Of a stretch of DNA of 64,000 bases, positions 16,607 through 26,284 are shown one piece after another. Origin of the DNA: Gammaproteobacteria bacterium 50_400_T64 (lineage in GTDB: Bacteria; Pseudomonadota; Gammaproteobacteria; Pseudomonadales; Porticoccaceae); contig MAAS01000026.1 of NCBI GenBank assembly GCA_002162755.1, forward strand, positions 51,669 through 115,668, written 5' to 3'. Position 1 is the stretch's first letter, and each line of letters opens with the position of its first letter. The position numbers and the translations under genes are program-made. The notes under the pieces are model-generated. The model saw only the letters and a program-made list of their open reading frames with translations. It did not search any database and was not told where the DNA came from.

Positions 16607-19330
16607 ATGAACCAGTCAGTATCAACATCAGACAGCCATGCCCCCCTGCGCAATGATATTCGTACCTTGGGCGGGCTGCTGGGCGAGACGATCCGCGAGC
16701 AGGATGGTGAGGCCGTGTTCGCGCTTATCGAGGAAATTCGCCATTTTTCCAAGGCGGCGCTGGCGGGTGATGCTAGCGCGCATCAGCAGCTTGAAAGCGT
16801 AATGGCGGGGCTGGATGACGCTGCCTTAATTCCGGTGGTGCGTTCTTTCGGGCTGATGTTGAATTTGATGAATATCGCGGAGGAGTATCACCGGGTGCGG
16901 CGTTTGAGTGAGGCTAGCCACCGCGAGACGAGCCACCGAAAATCACTGCCACAGTTGCTTATGCATCTGGGTGAGCAGGGCATTTCTAAATCACGCATTG
17001 CTGAAACGATTGAAAACCTGACCATTGAGCTGGTGCTAACAGCTCACCCCACGGAGGTTTCTCGGCGCACGGTGAGCCAAAAATACGACCGTATTGCCGA
17101 TCATCTTGAAACCCTCGACCGGGTTAATCTCACTGGCTACAAACGCAATGCGCTGAAGCAGGAGCTGCGTCGGGAGATCGCTTCTCTGTGGGCCACGGAT
17201 GAAATTCGTCACAACAAGCCGACGCCGGTGGATGAGGCCAAATGGGGCATTGCGACGATTGAACAAACCCTGTGGTCGACGGTGCCAGAGTTGCTGCGCG
17301 AATTCGATTTTAGTCTGCGGGAGCAGTTGGGCGAGGGACTGAGTCTTGACGCGGTGCCGATCAGTTTTGCTTCGTGGATGGGGGGCGATAGGGATGGTAA
17401 TCCGAATGTCACGGCCAAAACTACGGACGAGGTGTGCTGGTTGTCGCGCTGGCAGGCGGCGGAATTGTTGCAGAGGGATATTGAGCAACTGCGTTCGGAG
17501 TTGTCGATGGCGAGCTGCAGCGCTGCCTTGCGCGCAGCGGTGGGTGAGCATCCGGAGCCCTATCGACAATTATTGCGCGGGGTGCGGGATCGGCTGGTGC
17601 TGACGCGGGATAGCTTAAAGGCAAAACTCGATGGCGAGTTAACGGTCGATGACAGCGCGATTTATTTTGATGTGGATGAACTCAAGCAAGCGTTGATGCT
17701 GTGTTATGACTCGCTAGTGGGGCAGGGCATGGCCACCATTGCCGATGGTCGGCTGACGGACATTATTCGCTGCGTGAATTGTTTTGGTTTGAATTTAACG
17801 CCGCTGGATATTCGCCAGGAGTCATCGCGCCATGCCGAGGTGCTGGATGCGGTGACGCGCTACATTGGTGTCGGCCATTATTCGCAATGGAGCGAAACAG
17901 AAAAGCTGGCCTTTTTAAGTGCTGAGTTAAAGCAGCAGCGGCCACTGATTCCCTCGGCTTTTTTGAACCAGACAATCGATCCCGCATGGCTTGAGACCTT
18001 TCACGAGGAGGTCGATTATTCCATCGACAATGTTTACGAGGTTTTACAAACCTGCCAAACCATTTCGAAGCACCCGCGCAGTAGCTTTGCCAATTATATT
18101 ATTTCCATGGCTCACTCGGGTTCTGATGTGTTGGCGGTGATGTTGTTGCAACGGGAGGCGGGCGTGACTGAGCCACTGCCGGTGATGCCTCTATTTGAAA
18201 CCCTGAGTGACCTTGAAAATGCACCGGGGGTTATCGACAACTTATTTAAGATTGAAGGCTATGCGGATTCGATTAATCACTGCCAGCAAATTATGGTGGG
18301 TTATTCGGATTCCGCCAAAGACGCGGGCTTTTTAGCGGCGTCTTGGGCGCAATATCAGGCTCAGGAAAAGTTGGTAGAGATTTGCCAAAATCACAAAATA
18401 CAGCTGCGCCTGTTTCATGGTAGGGGTGGTTCGATGAGTCGCGGCGGTGGTTCTGCCCACGATGCGCTGCTATCTCAACCTCCCGGTGCGGTTGAGGGTT
18501 ATGTGCGCATTACCGAGCAGGGCGAGATGATTCGCTTTAAATTCGGCCTGCCCGGTATCGCCTTTCGCACCCTGGAGCTGTATACCTGCGCAACGCTGGA
18601 GGCGACGCTGTTGCCACCACCCAAGCCCTCGCAGCCATGGCGCGACTTGATGGATAAAATGACGGCTTGTTCACTGCAAAGTTATCGCAATGAAATTCAT
18701 GCGCCGGATTTTCTCGAGTATTTTCACGAGGCAACGCCGGAGCAGGAATTGCAGCGGCTGTCCCTCGGCAGCCGTCCGGCAAAACGCAAAGCCAGTGGCG
18801 GCATCGAAAGTTTGCGCGCCATTCCCTGGGTCTTCGCCTGGACACAAACGCGGCTGTTGATTCCCGCGTGGCTGGGTTCGGACAGTGCGCTGGAAGCTGC
18901 GATTAAAGAGGGCGACCTGCAATTGGTGCAGGAGATGTCGGCAGAGTGGCCTTACTTTGCTTCGATTATCGACATGCTGGAAATGGTGCTGGCGAAGGCC
19001 GAGCCCCAGGTGTCTGAATATTACGAGCAGCGTCTGGTGGGTGAAACTCTGCAGGCAGTGGGCGCGCAGCTGCGCACACGTTTGGCCAGTGTGGTGGACT
19101 CCGTGAATACGGTGCGGGGTTCAGAAAAACTCTTGCAGAGTAGTCCGGTGATACAGCATTCGATACGGGTCAGAAACCCCTACGTGATGCCCCTGCATTT
19201 TTTGCAGGCTGAAATTATGCGCCGTTTGCGGGCAGCGGGGGAGAGTCATTCAGCGGCGAAAGATATTTATGAGCAGGTACTGAAAATATCAATTACCAGT
19301 ATTGCGGCGGGAATGCGTAATACGGGCTAG
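16607..19330 (+). CDS. ppc: Phosphoenolpyruvate carboxylase
   Basis: 907 aa, full length. It carboxylates PEP with bicarbonate to oxaloacetate, refilling the TCA cycle. Diagnostic segments are LTAHPTEVSRRTV (catalytic His, about 145-157), MGGDRDGNPNVT, FHGRGGSMSRGGG (mobile loop, about 604-616) and the C-terminus AAGMRNTG, which is the conserved (Q/R)NTG end that binds aspartate-type inhibitors. AAGGTGA precedes the ATG. Monocistronic. Codon use and GC look like core genome, unlike the AT-richer nuclease genes just upstream. Confidence 0.98.
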   Translation: MNQSVSTSDSHAPLRNDIRTLGGLLGETIREQDGEAVFALIEEIRHFSKAALAGDASAHQQLESVMAGLDDAALIPVVRSFGLMLNLMNIAEEYHRVRRLSEASHRETSHRKSLPQLLMHLGEQGISKSRIAETIENLTIELVLTAHPTEVSRRTVSQKYDRIADHLETLDRVNLTGYKRNALKQELRREIASLWATDEIRHNKPTPVDEAKWGIATIEQTLWSTVPELLREFDFSLREQLGEGLSLDAVPISFASWMGGDRDGNPNVTAKTTDEVCWLSRWQAAELLQRDIEQLRSELSMASCSAALRAAVGEHPEPYRQLLRGVRDRLVLTRDSLKAKLDGELTVDDSAIYFDVDELKQALMLCYDSLVGQGMATIADGRLTDIIRCVNCFGLNLTPLDIRQESSRHAEVLDAVTRYIGVGHYSQWSETEKLAFLSAELKQQRPLIPSAFLNQTIDPAWLETFHEEVDYSIDNVYEVLQTCQTISKHPRSSFANYIISMAHSGSDVLAVMLLQREAGVTEPLPVMPLFETLSDLENAPGVIDNLFKIEGYADSINHCQQIMVGYSDSAKDAGFLAASWAQYQAQEKLVEICQNHKIQLRLFHGRGGSMSRGGGSAHDALLSQPPGAVEGYVRITEQGEMIRFKFGLPGIAFRTLELYTCATLEATLLPPPKPSQPWRDLMDKMTACSLQSYRNEIHAPDFLEYFHEATPEQELQRLSLGSRPAKRKASGGIESLRAIPWVFAWTQTRLLIPAWLGSDSALEAAIKEGDLQLVQEMSAEWPYFASIIDMLEMVLAKAEPQVSEYYEQRLVGETLQAVGAQLRTRLASVVDSVNTVRGSEKLLQSSPVIQHSIRVRNPYVMPLHFLQAEIMRRLRAAGESHSAAKDIYEQVLKISITSIAAGMRNTG

Positions 19331-19391
19331 TACGGTGAGTGAACTGGATGGGGTGTTGAGGTGTTCTGTTCTGTTCTGAATGAAAAAGAAC

Positions 19392-19415
19392 AGGCACCCA
19401 GCAAGCTGGGTGCCT
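19392..19415 (-). terminator. Rho-independent terminator after the peroxiredoxin gene
   Basis: Eleven-bp inverted repeat AGGCACCCAGC/GCTGGGTGCCT around two bases (effectively a tetraloop), in the convergent gap between ppc and the peroxiredoxin gene. On the minus strand it is followed by TGTTCTTTTTC, a U-rich tract, so it mainly serves the peroxiredoxin gene. It may also help end ppc. Confidence 0.8.
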
Positions 19416-19422
19416 AACTGAA

Positions 19423-19947
19423 TTATTTGCTGGTCAAATAATTCAACATGGTATCTGCATCGCTGACTTCAAAAGGGTCGTCAGGGCAGTTGTCCATCAG
19501 GCCGGACTCGGCAAACAATTGCTGAATCTCGCCGTCGACCACATGCATAGAATAGCGCCATGAGCGATCACCAAAGCCGAGGTTCTCTTTTTTCACTAAC
19601 ATACCCATCAAGCGGCTGAAGTCGCCATTGCCATCGGGCAGCATTTTGACCTTGCTGATGTCGAGCTGTTTTGCCCACTGGAACATGCTGAAGGTGTCGT
19701 TGACGCTGAGGCAATAGACTTCATCAACGCCTTGCGCTTTTAGAGCGTCATATTTTGCTTCGTAACCGGGCAGGTGGGTACTGGAGCAGGTGGGGGTGAA
19801 AGCGCCCGGCAGGGCAAGTACAACGATGCTCTTGCCTTTGAAAATGTCAGATGAAGTGACATCTTGCCAGCGGAAGGGGTTGTCACCGCCGATACTTTCA
19901 TCACGTACGCGTGTTTTAAAGGTTATTTCTGGAACAGTGCTTTTCAT
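19423..19947 (-). CDS. Peroxiredoxin (Prx5/AhpE-like, redoxin domain)
   Basis: 174 aa. PGAFTPTCSSTHLPGY holds the peroxidatic Cys54 with the P-x3-T-x2-C signature of the Prx5 subfamily. A Cys near 153 (MDNCPDD) is a possible resolving residue. Relatives reduce H2O2 or alkyl hydroperoxides using glutathione/glutaredoxin. No glutaredoxin domain is fused here. The W-R-Y segment DRSWRYSMHVVDGEI is typical. Cytoplasmic, and monocistronic with its own terminator. Confidence 0.93.
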   Translation of the reverse strand: MKSTVPEITFKTRVRDESIGGDNPFRWQDVTSSDIFKGKSIVVLALPGAFTPTCSSTHLPGYEAKYDALKAQGVDEVYCLSVNDTFSMFQWAKQLDISKVKMLPDGNGDFSRLMGMLVKKENLGFGDRSWRYSMHVVDGEIQQLFAESGLMDNCPDDPFEVSDADTMLNYLTSK

Positions 19948-20113
19948 ATTGGTCTCTGTGGTTGTTGGATCTTGCCATTTGATGTCGACAAAATTTAGGC
20001 CGCTATTCTACATCAGTAAAACGAGCTGTCTTCGCTTGCGGCCTCAGCTTATTGTGCGAAATGTGAATGAAGTGTCAAGGTCTAAAAGACGCCTGCAGTG
20101 GTGTACCCCACTG

Positions 20114-21328
20114 TTATAGCCAGAACTGCATCAACAAAAAAACCGCACAAATAACAGCGCCGCAAGCGGGTATTGCCAGCGCGAGAAAGTCGCGACGCTG
20201 GTCGCACCAATTAAGCCTTAACAGCGCCAAATTAACCAGTGTAAAAATGCACAAAATAGTGCCGCTGGTGGCTTGGGCGAGTGTTACTAAGGGCGCTAGC
20301 AGTGCGGCACTCAACACCAGTGCGCCGACCAGAAGGGTTGCCGTTAAGGGAGTTCGGGTGCGGGGGTGAACTGTCGCTAAAAAGCGCGGCCCCATGCTTT
20401 TTTTGCCCATGCCATAAAGCACCCGTGAGGCCATAATAATTTGTAGTAGAGCACCGTTAACCACGGCCACGATGCTGATAGCCGTCATCAGTACGACGGG
20501 AATGGCGGTGTTGTGTTCGACAACCAGTACGAGTGGGGCTTTTGACGCGGCGAGTTTTTGCAGGGGCACGGCGGCCAGTGCGCAGAGGGTGACAATGAAA
20601 TAAAGCAGGCAGGCAGTGAGCAATGCCATAAGAATACCGCGCGGCATATTTTTTTCAGGCTGCTTTACTTCTTCAGCCATATTGACCATGTCTTCAAAAC
20701 CGATAAAGGCGTAGAAGGCGAGAAAGGCACCGGCACCAACGCCCTGCCAGGCGCTTAAGTGGGTGGGTATCAGCGGACTGTCGGCGTTAGTAAAAAGAGC
20801 GGGCAGTTTGTCGGCACCGGCGTAAATCACAAAGGCGAGGCCGAGCAGTTCGAGCAAAGTGGTGATGATGGCGACGCTGACAGAAAGTTTTACGCCCCAG
20901 GCGGCAATGGCCGTTAACAAGACAATCAGTAGTGAAATCGTCAGGGTATCGGCCAGCTCGAAAAATACGGCAAAATAGCCACTAAAGCCTCGGGCAATGG
21001 TCGCGGCAGAAACGATGCCGGCAAAGACAATGGCATAACCGACCAGGGTCGACAGCCCTTTCAGGCTAAAGGCCTGTTGTACATAGACGGGTTCGCCAGC
21101 ACTGACCGGATAAAGCCGGGATAAATGTCCGTAGGAATAGGCGCTAAAACTCACCACCAGTGCGGCCAGTACAAAAGCCAGGGGCATAAAGCTGCCAGCG
21201 ATATTGGCAACCTCACCCACCAGTACATAAATACCGGCACCGAGAATAGTCCCTATGCCGTAGAGTGTAATCTGCGTCAGACTAAGGGTGCGCAGCAGAG
21301 GCGTGGGCTTGGCGGTCGGCGCTGTCAT
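20114..21328 (-). CDS. APC family amino acid/polyamine permease
   Basis: 404 aa, strongly hydrophobic with about 11-12 membrane segments. TLSLTQITLYGIGTILGAGIYVLVG is the first helix with the GxGxGxx-type signature of amino acid-polyamine-organocation transporters. FLAFYAFIGFEDMVNMAEEVKQPEKNMPRGI is the conserved helix 6 and following loop. It likely imports an amino acid or amine with a cation; the substrate cannot be told. It ends somewhat short of typical APC length (about 430-480), so it may lack the last helix. Divergent from the ion-channel gene. Confidence 0.92.
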   Translation of the reverse strand: MTAPTAKPTPLLRTLSLTQITLYGIGTILGAGIYVLVGEVANIAGSFMPLAFVLAALVVSFSAYSYGHLSRLYPVSAGEPVYVQQAFSLKGLSTLVGYAIVFAGIVSAATIARGFSGYFAVFFELADTLTISLLIVLLTAIAAWGVKLSVSVAIITTLLELLGLAFVIYAGADKLPALFTNADSPLIPTHLSAWQGVGAGAFLAFYAFIGFEDMVNMAEEVKQPEKNMPRGILMALLTACLLYFIVTLCALAAVPLQKLAASKAPLVLVVEHNTAIPVVLMTAISIVAVVNGALLQIIMASRVLYGMGKKSMGPRFLATVHPRTRTPLTATLLVGALVLSAALLAPLVTLAQATSGTILCIFTLVNLALLRLNWCDQRRDFLALAIPACGAVICAVFLLMQFWL

Positions 21329-21457
21329 GGCGTGATAGTATCAGCCCGGCAAGGGTGATATTCGGCGCAGGGTCAATTGAGCTGAACTATTTATGACCTC
21401 GGTTTTAATTTTTAATCCGACGGGGCAGGCGTTTTTGAGAGAGACGGTAAGCGATAA

Positions 21458-22288
21458 ATGAGTAGTGTGAGAGACAAAATTGGGCTAGTGATTTTTGGTA
21501 CCAATACACCTGCCGGTAAGCTGTTTGATCTGGTTTTAATCTACGCGATACTACTTAGTGTAGGTGCCGTAGTGCTCGATTCTGTCGTCAGCCTGCACAC
21601 GCGCTTTGGCATTTGGTTCACCTATATTGAATGGTTTTTTACGCTGCTGTTTACCGTTGAATATTTTCTGCGTATTTATATCTCCCACCGGCCCCTGCGT
21701 TATGTCTTCAGTTTTTTTGGTCTGGTGGATTTAATTTCTATTATTCCCTCCTATTTAGCGTTGGTGGTAACCGGGGCAAACTATCTGGTTATTATTCGTA
21801 TGCTGCGGGTACTGCGGGTTTTTCGCGTACTTAAACTGGTGCGCTATATGGATGAGGCCAACGTATTAACGCGCTCACTGTATTTGGCGCGGCGTAAAAT
21901 ACTGGTATTTTTTGTCACCGTCATTGTGCTCAGTTTTATCTTCGGCTGTTTGATGTTTGTGGTGGAAGGCCCCGAGCACGGTTTTACCAGCATTCCGAAA
22001 AGTATTTACTGGACCATCGTCACCATCACTACGGTGGGCTACGGTGATATTACCCCGCAAACAGTGCTCGGCCAGTTTATTTCGACCATTGCTATGCTAT
22101 TGGGCTACTCGATTATTGCCATCCCCACGGGCATTATTACCGCCGAGCTAGCCGGTGAAATGAGCCGCGTTCGCTGCGAAAGAAGTTGCCAAAATTGTGG
22201 TCGGGCGAGTCATGAGGCTGATGCCCATCATTGTCGCCATTGTGGTGCGGGCCTGGTGACGGATGAGCTTTCCGAAAACGCTGATTGA
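21458..22288 (+). CDS. Voltage-gated potassium-type ion channel with C-terminal zinc ribbon
   Basis: 276 aa. Six membrane segments; S4 (RMLRVLRVFRVLKLVRY, about 114-130) has regularly spaced arginines as in voltage sensors. The pore carries the K+ selectivity filter TTVGYGD (192-197). After S6 there is no RCK domain. Instead a short cysteine-rich tail, CQNC...HHCRHCG (244-263), looks like a zinc ribbon. Inner-membrane K+ channel by family. The zinc ribbon could set tetramer assembly or sense metal or redox state, which is inference. Divergent from the APC permease. Confidence 0.92.
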   Translation: MSSVRDKIGLVIFGTNTPAGKLFDLVLIYAILLSVGAVVLDSVVSLHTRFGIWFTYIEWFFTLLFTVEYFLRIYISHRPLRYVFSFFGLVDLISIIPSYLALVVTGANYLVIIRMLRVLRVFRVLKLVRYMDEANVLTRSLYLARRKILVFFVTVIVLSFIFGCLMFVVEGPEHGFTSIPKSIYWTIVTITTVGYGDITPQTVLGQFISTIAMLLGYSIIAIPTGIITAELAGEMSRVRCERSCQNCGRASHEADAHHCRHCGAGLVTDELSENAD

Positions 22289-22395
22289 AGCGCTATCGCG
22301 GGCAGTGTTTAATGCGGGCCATCAAATAACTCTGTTGACACCGCGTCGTTATTCTTTGGCGGGGTGTGAAAATACATAAAAATTGGAACATAAAC

Positions 22396-24297
22396 ATGGC
22401 TGAAAATTACGACGCGGTCTATCAGGCCTCACAACAAAACCCTCAGGCCTTTTGGGGCGAAGCGGCCAAGCTGGTGAGCTGGTCTAAAGAGCCGGCGACC
22501 ATTCTTGATGACAGCAAGCCGCCTTTTTTACGGTGGTTCCCCGACGGTGAAACCAACGCCTGTTACAACGCTCTCGACCGACATGTGGCCGATGGCCGGG
22601 CTGATCAGGATGCGCTGATTTACGACAGTCCGGTGACCGACACCAAGTTGCGCTTTAGCTATCGCGAGCTGCTGCAGCGGGTATCGAAATTTGCCGGTGC
22701 ATTGCGGGCAGAGGGAATAGAGAAGGGCGACCGGGTCATCATCTATATGCCCATGGTGCCCGAGGCGGCCATCGCCATGCTCGCCTGTGCGCGCATTGGC
22801 GCTGTGCATTCAGTGGTATTCGGTGGTTTTGCCGCCAATGAATTGGCGGTGCGTATTGATGATGTGCAGGCCAAGATGGTTATCGCCGCTTCCTGCGGCA
22901 TCGAGCCGGGGCGATTGGTGCTCTATAAGCCGTTGCTCGATGAGGCCATTGAGCTCGCGAAAAATAAACCTGAGACCTGCGTTATTTTACAGCGCGAGCA
23001 GTCACCCGGTGAGATGCAGGCCGGTCGCGATAAAGACTGGCACGAACTTGAAGCGGCTGGAGAACCCGTCGATTGCGTGCCCATGTTGTCGACGGATCCG
23101 CTGTACGTGCTCTACACCTCGGGCACGACGGGCGAACCCAAAGGTGTGGTGCGCGATGTTGGCGGCAGTATCGTCTCCCTCAACTGGAGCATGCAAAAAG
23201 TTTACGGTGTAGCGCCGGGCGATGTCTTCTGGGCGGCCTCCGATGTGGGCTGGGTAGTGGGGCACTCCTATATTGTTTACGGCCCGCTGTTTAATGGTGC
23301 CACGACGATTCTGTTTGAAGGTAAGCCCGTCGGCACGCCCGACCCCGGTACTTACTGGCGCATTATTGAAGAGTACGGGGTGAAGGTGTTCTTTACCGCG
23401 CCGACGGCTTTTCGGGCGATTAAGAAAGAAGATCCGAAGGGTGAGTACTTGAGCAAGTACGATCTGTCTAAATTTGAAAGCCTGTTTCTCGCGGGTGAGC
23501 GCTGTGACCCCGACACTCTGCACTGGGCGACGGAAAAACTGCAAATACCGGTGATCGATCACTGGTGGCAAACTGAACTGGGCTGGCCCGCCTGCGCCAA
23601 TTGTCGCGGCATTGAGCTGCTACCCGTGGTGCCCGGTTCGCCCACCAAGCCGGTGCCGGGTTTCGATATTCGCGTGCTCGACGAGCAGGGCGAAGAGGTC
23701 GCTGCCGGTGATATCGGTGCGCTGGCGATCAAGCTACCTTTGCCCCCGGGATCATTTACCACGCTATGGGGCAACGATGAGCGCTTCGTTTCATCCTACT
23801 TTAAGACCTTCCCCGGTTATTACGAAACGGGTGATGCGGGTTACATCGACGAGAATGGTTATGTTTTTGTCATGGCGCGCACCGACGATGTGATTAATGT
23901 CGCCGGTCACCGCCTGTCGACGGGGGCTATGGAAGAAGTACTGGCGGCTCACCCCGATGTTGCCGAGTGTGCCGTGGTGGGTGTCGCCGATGCCATGAAG
24001 GGTCAGGTGCCACTGGGCTTTGTGGTGCTCAATGATGGTGTTGATCGTGCCGATGCCGATATTTGCACTGAAGTAGTGCAGCTGGTGCGGGAAAAGATCG
24101 GCCCTGTAGCAGCCTTTCGCCTTTGCGGTGTGGTTAAGCGCTTGCCAAAGACTCGCTCGGGAAAAATATTGCGTGCCACTATGCGCAAAATTGCCGATGC
24201 GGAGAGCTGGAAAATGCCCGCCACTATTGATGATCCGGCAATTCTCGATGAGATTACGCAAGCGCTTGGGGCGCTGGGTTATCCGGTAAAGGCGTAA
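22396..24297 (+). CDS. prpE: Propionate--CoA ligase (PrpE-type acyl-CoA synthetase)
   Basis: 633 aa from ATG 22396 (MAENYDAVYQAS); the ORF-track start 30 bases earlier adds an odd leader. ANL adenylate-forming enzyme with the P-loop YTSGTTGEPKGVVRD (about 240) and the acylatable lysine in PKTRSGKILRATMRKIA (about 591). The VVRD after the P-loop, the overall length and NACYNALDRHV fit propionyl-CoA synthetase more than acetyl-CoA synthetase; acetate activation is still possible. No prp methylcitrate genes are adjacent. The downstream KGOR operon is separate, behind a 208-bp gap. Confidence 0.9.
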   Translation: MAENYDAVYQASQQNPQAFWGEAAKLVSWSKEPATILDDSKPPFLRWFPDGETNACYNALDRHVADGRADQDALIYDSPVTDTKLRFSYRELLQRVSKFAGALRAEGIEKGDRVIIYMPMVPEAAIAMLACARIGAVHSVVFGGFAANELAVRIDDVQAKMVIAASCGIEPGRLVLYKPLLDEAIELAKNKPETCVILQREQSPGEMQAGRDKDWHELEAAGEPVDCVPMLSTDPLYVLYTSGTTGEPKGVVRDVGGSIVSLNWSMQKVYGVAPGDVFWAASDVGWVVGHSYIVYGPLFNGATTILFEGKPVGTPDPGTYWRIIEEYGVKVFFTAPTAFRAIKKEDPKGEYLSKYDLSKFESLFLAGERCDPDTLHWATEKLQIPVIDHWWQTELGWPACANCRGIELLPVVPGSPTKPVPGFDIRVLDEQGEEVAAGDIGALAIKLPLPPGSFTTLWGNDERFVSSYFKTFPGYYETGDAGYIDENGYVFVMARTDDVINVAGHRLSTGAMEEVLAAHPDVAECAVVGVADAMKGQVPLGFVVLNDGVDRADADICTEVVQLVREKIGPVAAFRLCGVVKRLPKTRSGKILRATMRKIADAESWKMPATIDDPAILDEITQALGALGYPVKA

Positions 24298-24410
24298 TAT
24301 TTAGAAGTGGTATGTAAATTGCTTTTCATATATCCAATTTGCCGGCCTGTTAATTGCTAGGGCTTTCCCTTATTGTGTAAGCCTGTTTACAGAAGTGCCG
24401 TCAATAACTA

Positions 24411-24440
24411 TTTACATATTGGCAGTATTTCCGGTATAAC
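24411..24440 (+). promoter_or_regulatory. Candidate sigma-70 promoter of the 2-oxoacid oxidoreductase operon
   Basis: TTTACA and TATAAC hexamers separated by 18 bp, about 65 bases before the operon's start codon and in the only sizeable gap upstream. Assigned by eye and not verified. Confidence 0.4.
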
Positions 24441-24505
24441 ATCGCCGGTCTTTTGTGTGTCAAAAAACTTGACGGAATTCACTAACGGCCCCGGGAGGGT
24501 TGAGG

Positions 24506-26284
24506 TTGAAGCCTACAAATATAAGTAAACCAGATTATTTCCATAAGGTTGTCGACTGCCAGCATGCCTGTCCAGCGCACACCCCTGTACCTGAATACAT
24601 TCGCCTAATTGCCGCGCAGCGTTATACCGATGCCTACATGGTTAACTGGGAGTCGAACGTGTTTCCCGGTGTGCTGGGTCGGACCTGTGATCGGCCCTGT
24701 GAGCCGGCCTGTCGGCGCGGTCGGGTTGAAGACGAACCTGTTGCCATTTGCCGCCTCAAGCGTGTCGCCGCCGATAACAAAGATGACATTACTCACCTGC
24801 TACCCGCTGCCGGCGCAAAGAACGGTAAAAAGCTGGCATTGATTGGTGCTGGCCCGGCCTCCTTGACCGTGGCTCGCGATTTGTCGCCATTGGGTTATGA
24901 AATTCATGTTTACGATGAAAACGCCAAGGGTGGCGGTTTTATGCGTAGCCAGATTCCCTCCTTCCGCCTGCCCGATGAAGTGCTGGATGAAGAGGTGGGT
25001 TACATCACCGATAACAAGGCCGTAACGACGTTCTACAATACCCGTGTCGACAGTCTTAAGAGCTTGCTCGATAAAGATTACGACGCAGTGTTTGTTGGCT
25101 CCGGCGCACCCAAAGGCCGTGATCTGCCCGACCTGCCGGGCCGCAAAGAAGGCGATGATAATATTCACATTGGTATCGACTGGCTAGCCAGTGTTGCCTT
25201 TGAGCACCGTTCGAGTGTGGGCAAAAAAGTCATCGTTCTCGGTGGCGGTAATACGGCGATGGATTGCTGCCGTACGGCACGACGCATTGGTGGCGCCGAG
25301 GTTAAGGTCATCGTGCGTAGTCCCTTTGCTGATATGAAAGCCTCACCCTGGGAAAAAGACGACGCCGTCGCGGAAGATATTCCGATTGTCGACAATCACA
25401 CGCCGCTAGAATTTGTTATTGAAGACGGCAAGCTGGTCGGTATGCGTTTCGATAAAGTGCGCGCTGAGTATGACAAGAAAGGCCGTCGCAAATTGGTATC
25501 GACCGGTGAAGAGCCAGTGCTCTATCCCTGCGATGAAGTACTGGTCGCGATTGGGCAGGAGAACGCCTTCCCCTGGATTGAAAGTGAAACTGATATCGAA
25601 TTTGATAACTGGGGTCTGCCGACACTGAGCAAAGTGACGTTTCAGTCGACTAACAGCAAAGTCTTCTTCGGTGGTGATTCGGCCTTTGGCCCAGAAAATA
25701 TTATTACCGCTGTTGCTCAGGCCCATCAGGCAGCGATTTCCATCGACCTGTTTTGCCGTGGTGAAGAGCTGACTGTTCGCCCCGCGCCGCAGACCAACTT
25801 GGTCAGCCAGAAAATGGGTATTCACGAGTGGAGCTACAGCAACGCCGTTGGTGATGACCAGCGCTTCAAAGTGCCTCACGCCGATAAGACGGCTGCTCTG
25901 GGCGATCGATTATTGGAAGTGGAGCTGGGCTTTTCGACTGAGACGGGCTTTGAAGAGTCTCAGCGTTGCCTCAACTGCGATGTGCAGACTGTGTTCTCTG
26001 AGGCCCTGTGCATTGAGTGTGATGCCTGCACCGATATTTGCCCCACCGACTGCATTAACTTTATCGAGAATGATAAAGAGCCAGCACTACGTCAAAGTTT
26101 GCGCATGCCTGCAGAGAATCTTACGCAAGATATTTATGTTTCCAGTGATTTGCCGACCGGACGAGTGATGGTCAAGGACGAAGATGTGTGTCTGCACTGC
26201 GGGCTTTGCGCCGAGCGCTGCCCAACATCTGCATGGGACATGCAACAATTTCTCTACCAGGTAACGAAGGCATCTCAACTATGA
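24506..26284 (+). CDS. GltD-like FAD/NAD(P) iron-sulfur oxidoreductase subunit of a 2-oxoacid:ferredoxin oxidoreductase system
   Basis: 592 aa. The N-terminal cysteine cluster (CQHACPAHTPVPEYI ... CDRPCEPACRRG) is the Fe-S domain of the glutamate synthase beta-subunit fold. GAGPAS (about 112) is the FAD motif and GGGNTAMDCCRTARRIG (about 245) the NAD(P) motif. Two C-terminal 4Fe-4S motifs follow: CIECDACTDICPTDC (about 500) and CLHCGLCAERCPTS (about 560). It should shuttle electrons between the KorAB cofactors and NAD(P). I choose TTG 24506 because GGGAGGG at 24493-24499 is then spaced six bases; the TTG at 24500 touches it. The stop overlaps the next start (ATGA). Confidence 0.88.
   Translation: MKPTNISKPDYFHKVVDCQHACPAHTPVPEYIRLIAAQRYTDAYMVNWESNVFPGVLGRTCDRPCEPACRRGRVEDEPVAICRLKRVAADNKDDITHLLPAAGAKNGKKLALIGAGPASLTVARDLSPLGYEIHVYDENAKGGGFMRSQIPSFRLPDEVLDEEVGYITDNKAVTTFYNTRVDSLKSLLDKDYDAVFVGSGAPKGRDLPDLPGRKEGDDNIHIGIDWLASVAFEHRSSVGKKVIVLGGGNTAMDCCRTARRIGGAEVKVIVRSPFADMKASPWEKDDAVAEDIPIVDNHTPLEFVIEDGKLVGMRFDKVRAEYDKKGRRKLVSTGEEPVLYPCDEVLVAIGQENAFPWIESETDIEFDNWGLPTLSKVTFQSTNSKVFFGGDSAFGPENIITAVAQAHQAAISIDLFCRGEELTVRPAPQTNLVSQKMGIHEWSYSNAVGDDQRFKVPHADKTAALGDRLLEVELGFSTETGFEESQRCLNCDVQTVFSEALCIECDACTDICPTDCINFIENDKEPALRQSLRMPAENLTQDIYVSSDLPTGRVMVKDEDVCLHCGLCAERCPTSAWDMQQFLYQVTKASQL

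Noticed and set aside
17036-17569. 177-aa minus-strand ORF
   Set aside because: Antisense to ppc; Arg/His/Pro-rich shadow composition and no family motif.
23002-23571. 189-aa minus-strand ORF
   Set aside because: Antisense to prpE; no recognisable domain, no ribosome site.
26188-26280. Upstream extension of korA
   Set aside because: It overlaps the second 4Fe-4S motif of the preceding gene in another frame; ATG 26281 gives the normal KorA start with ATGA coupling.
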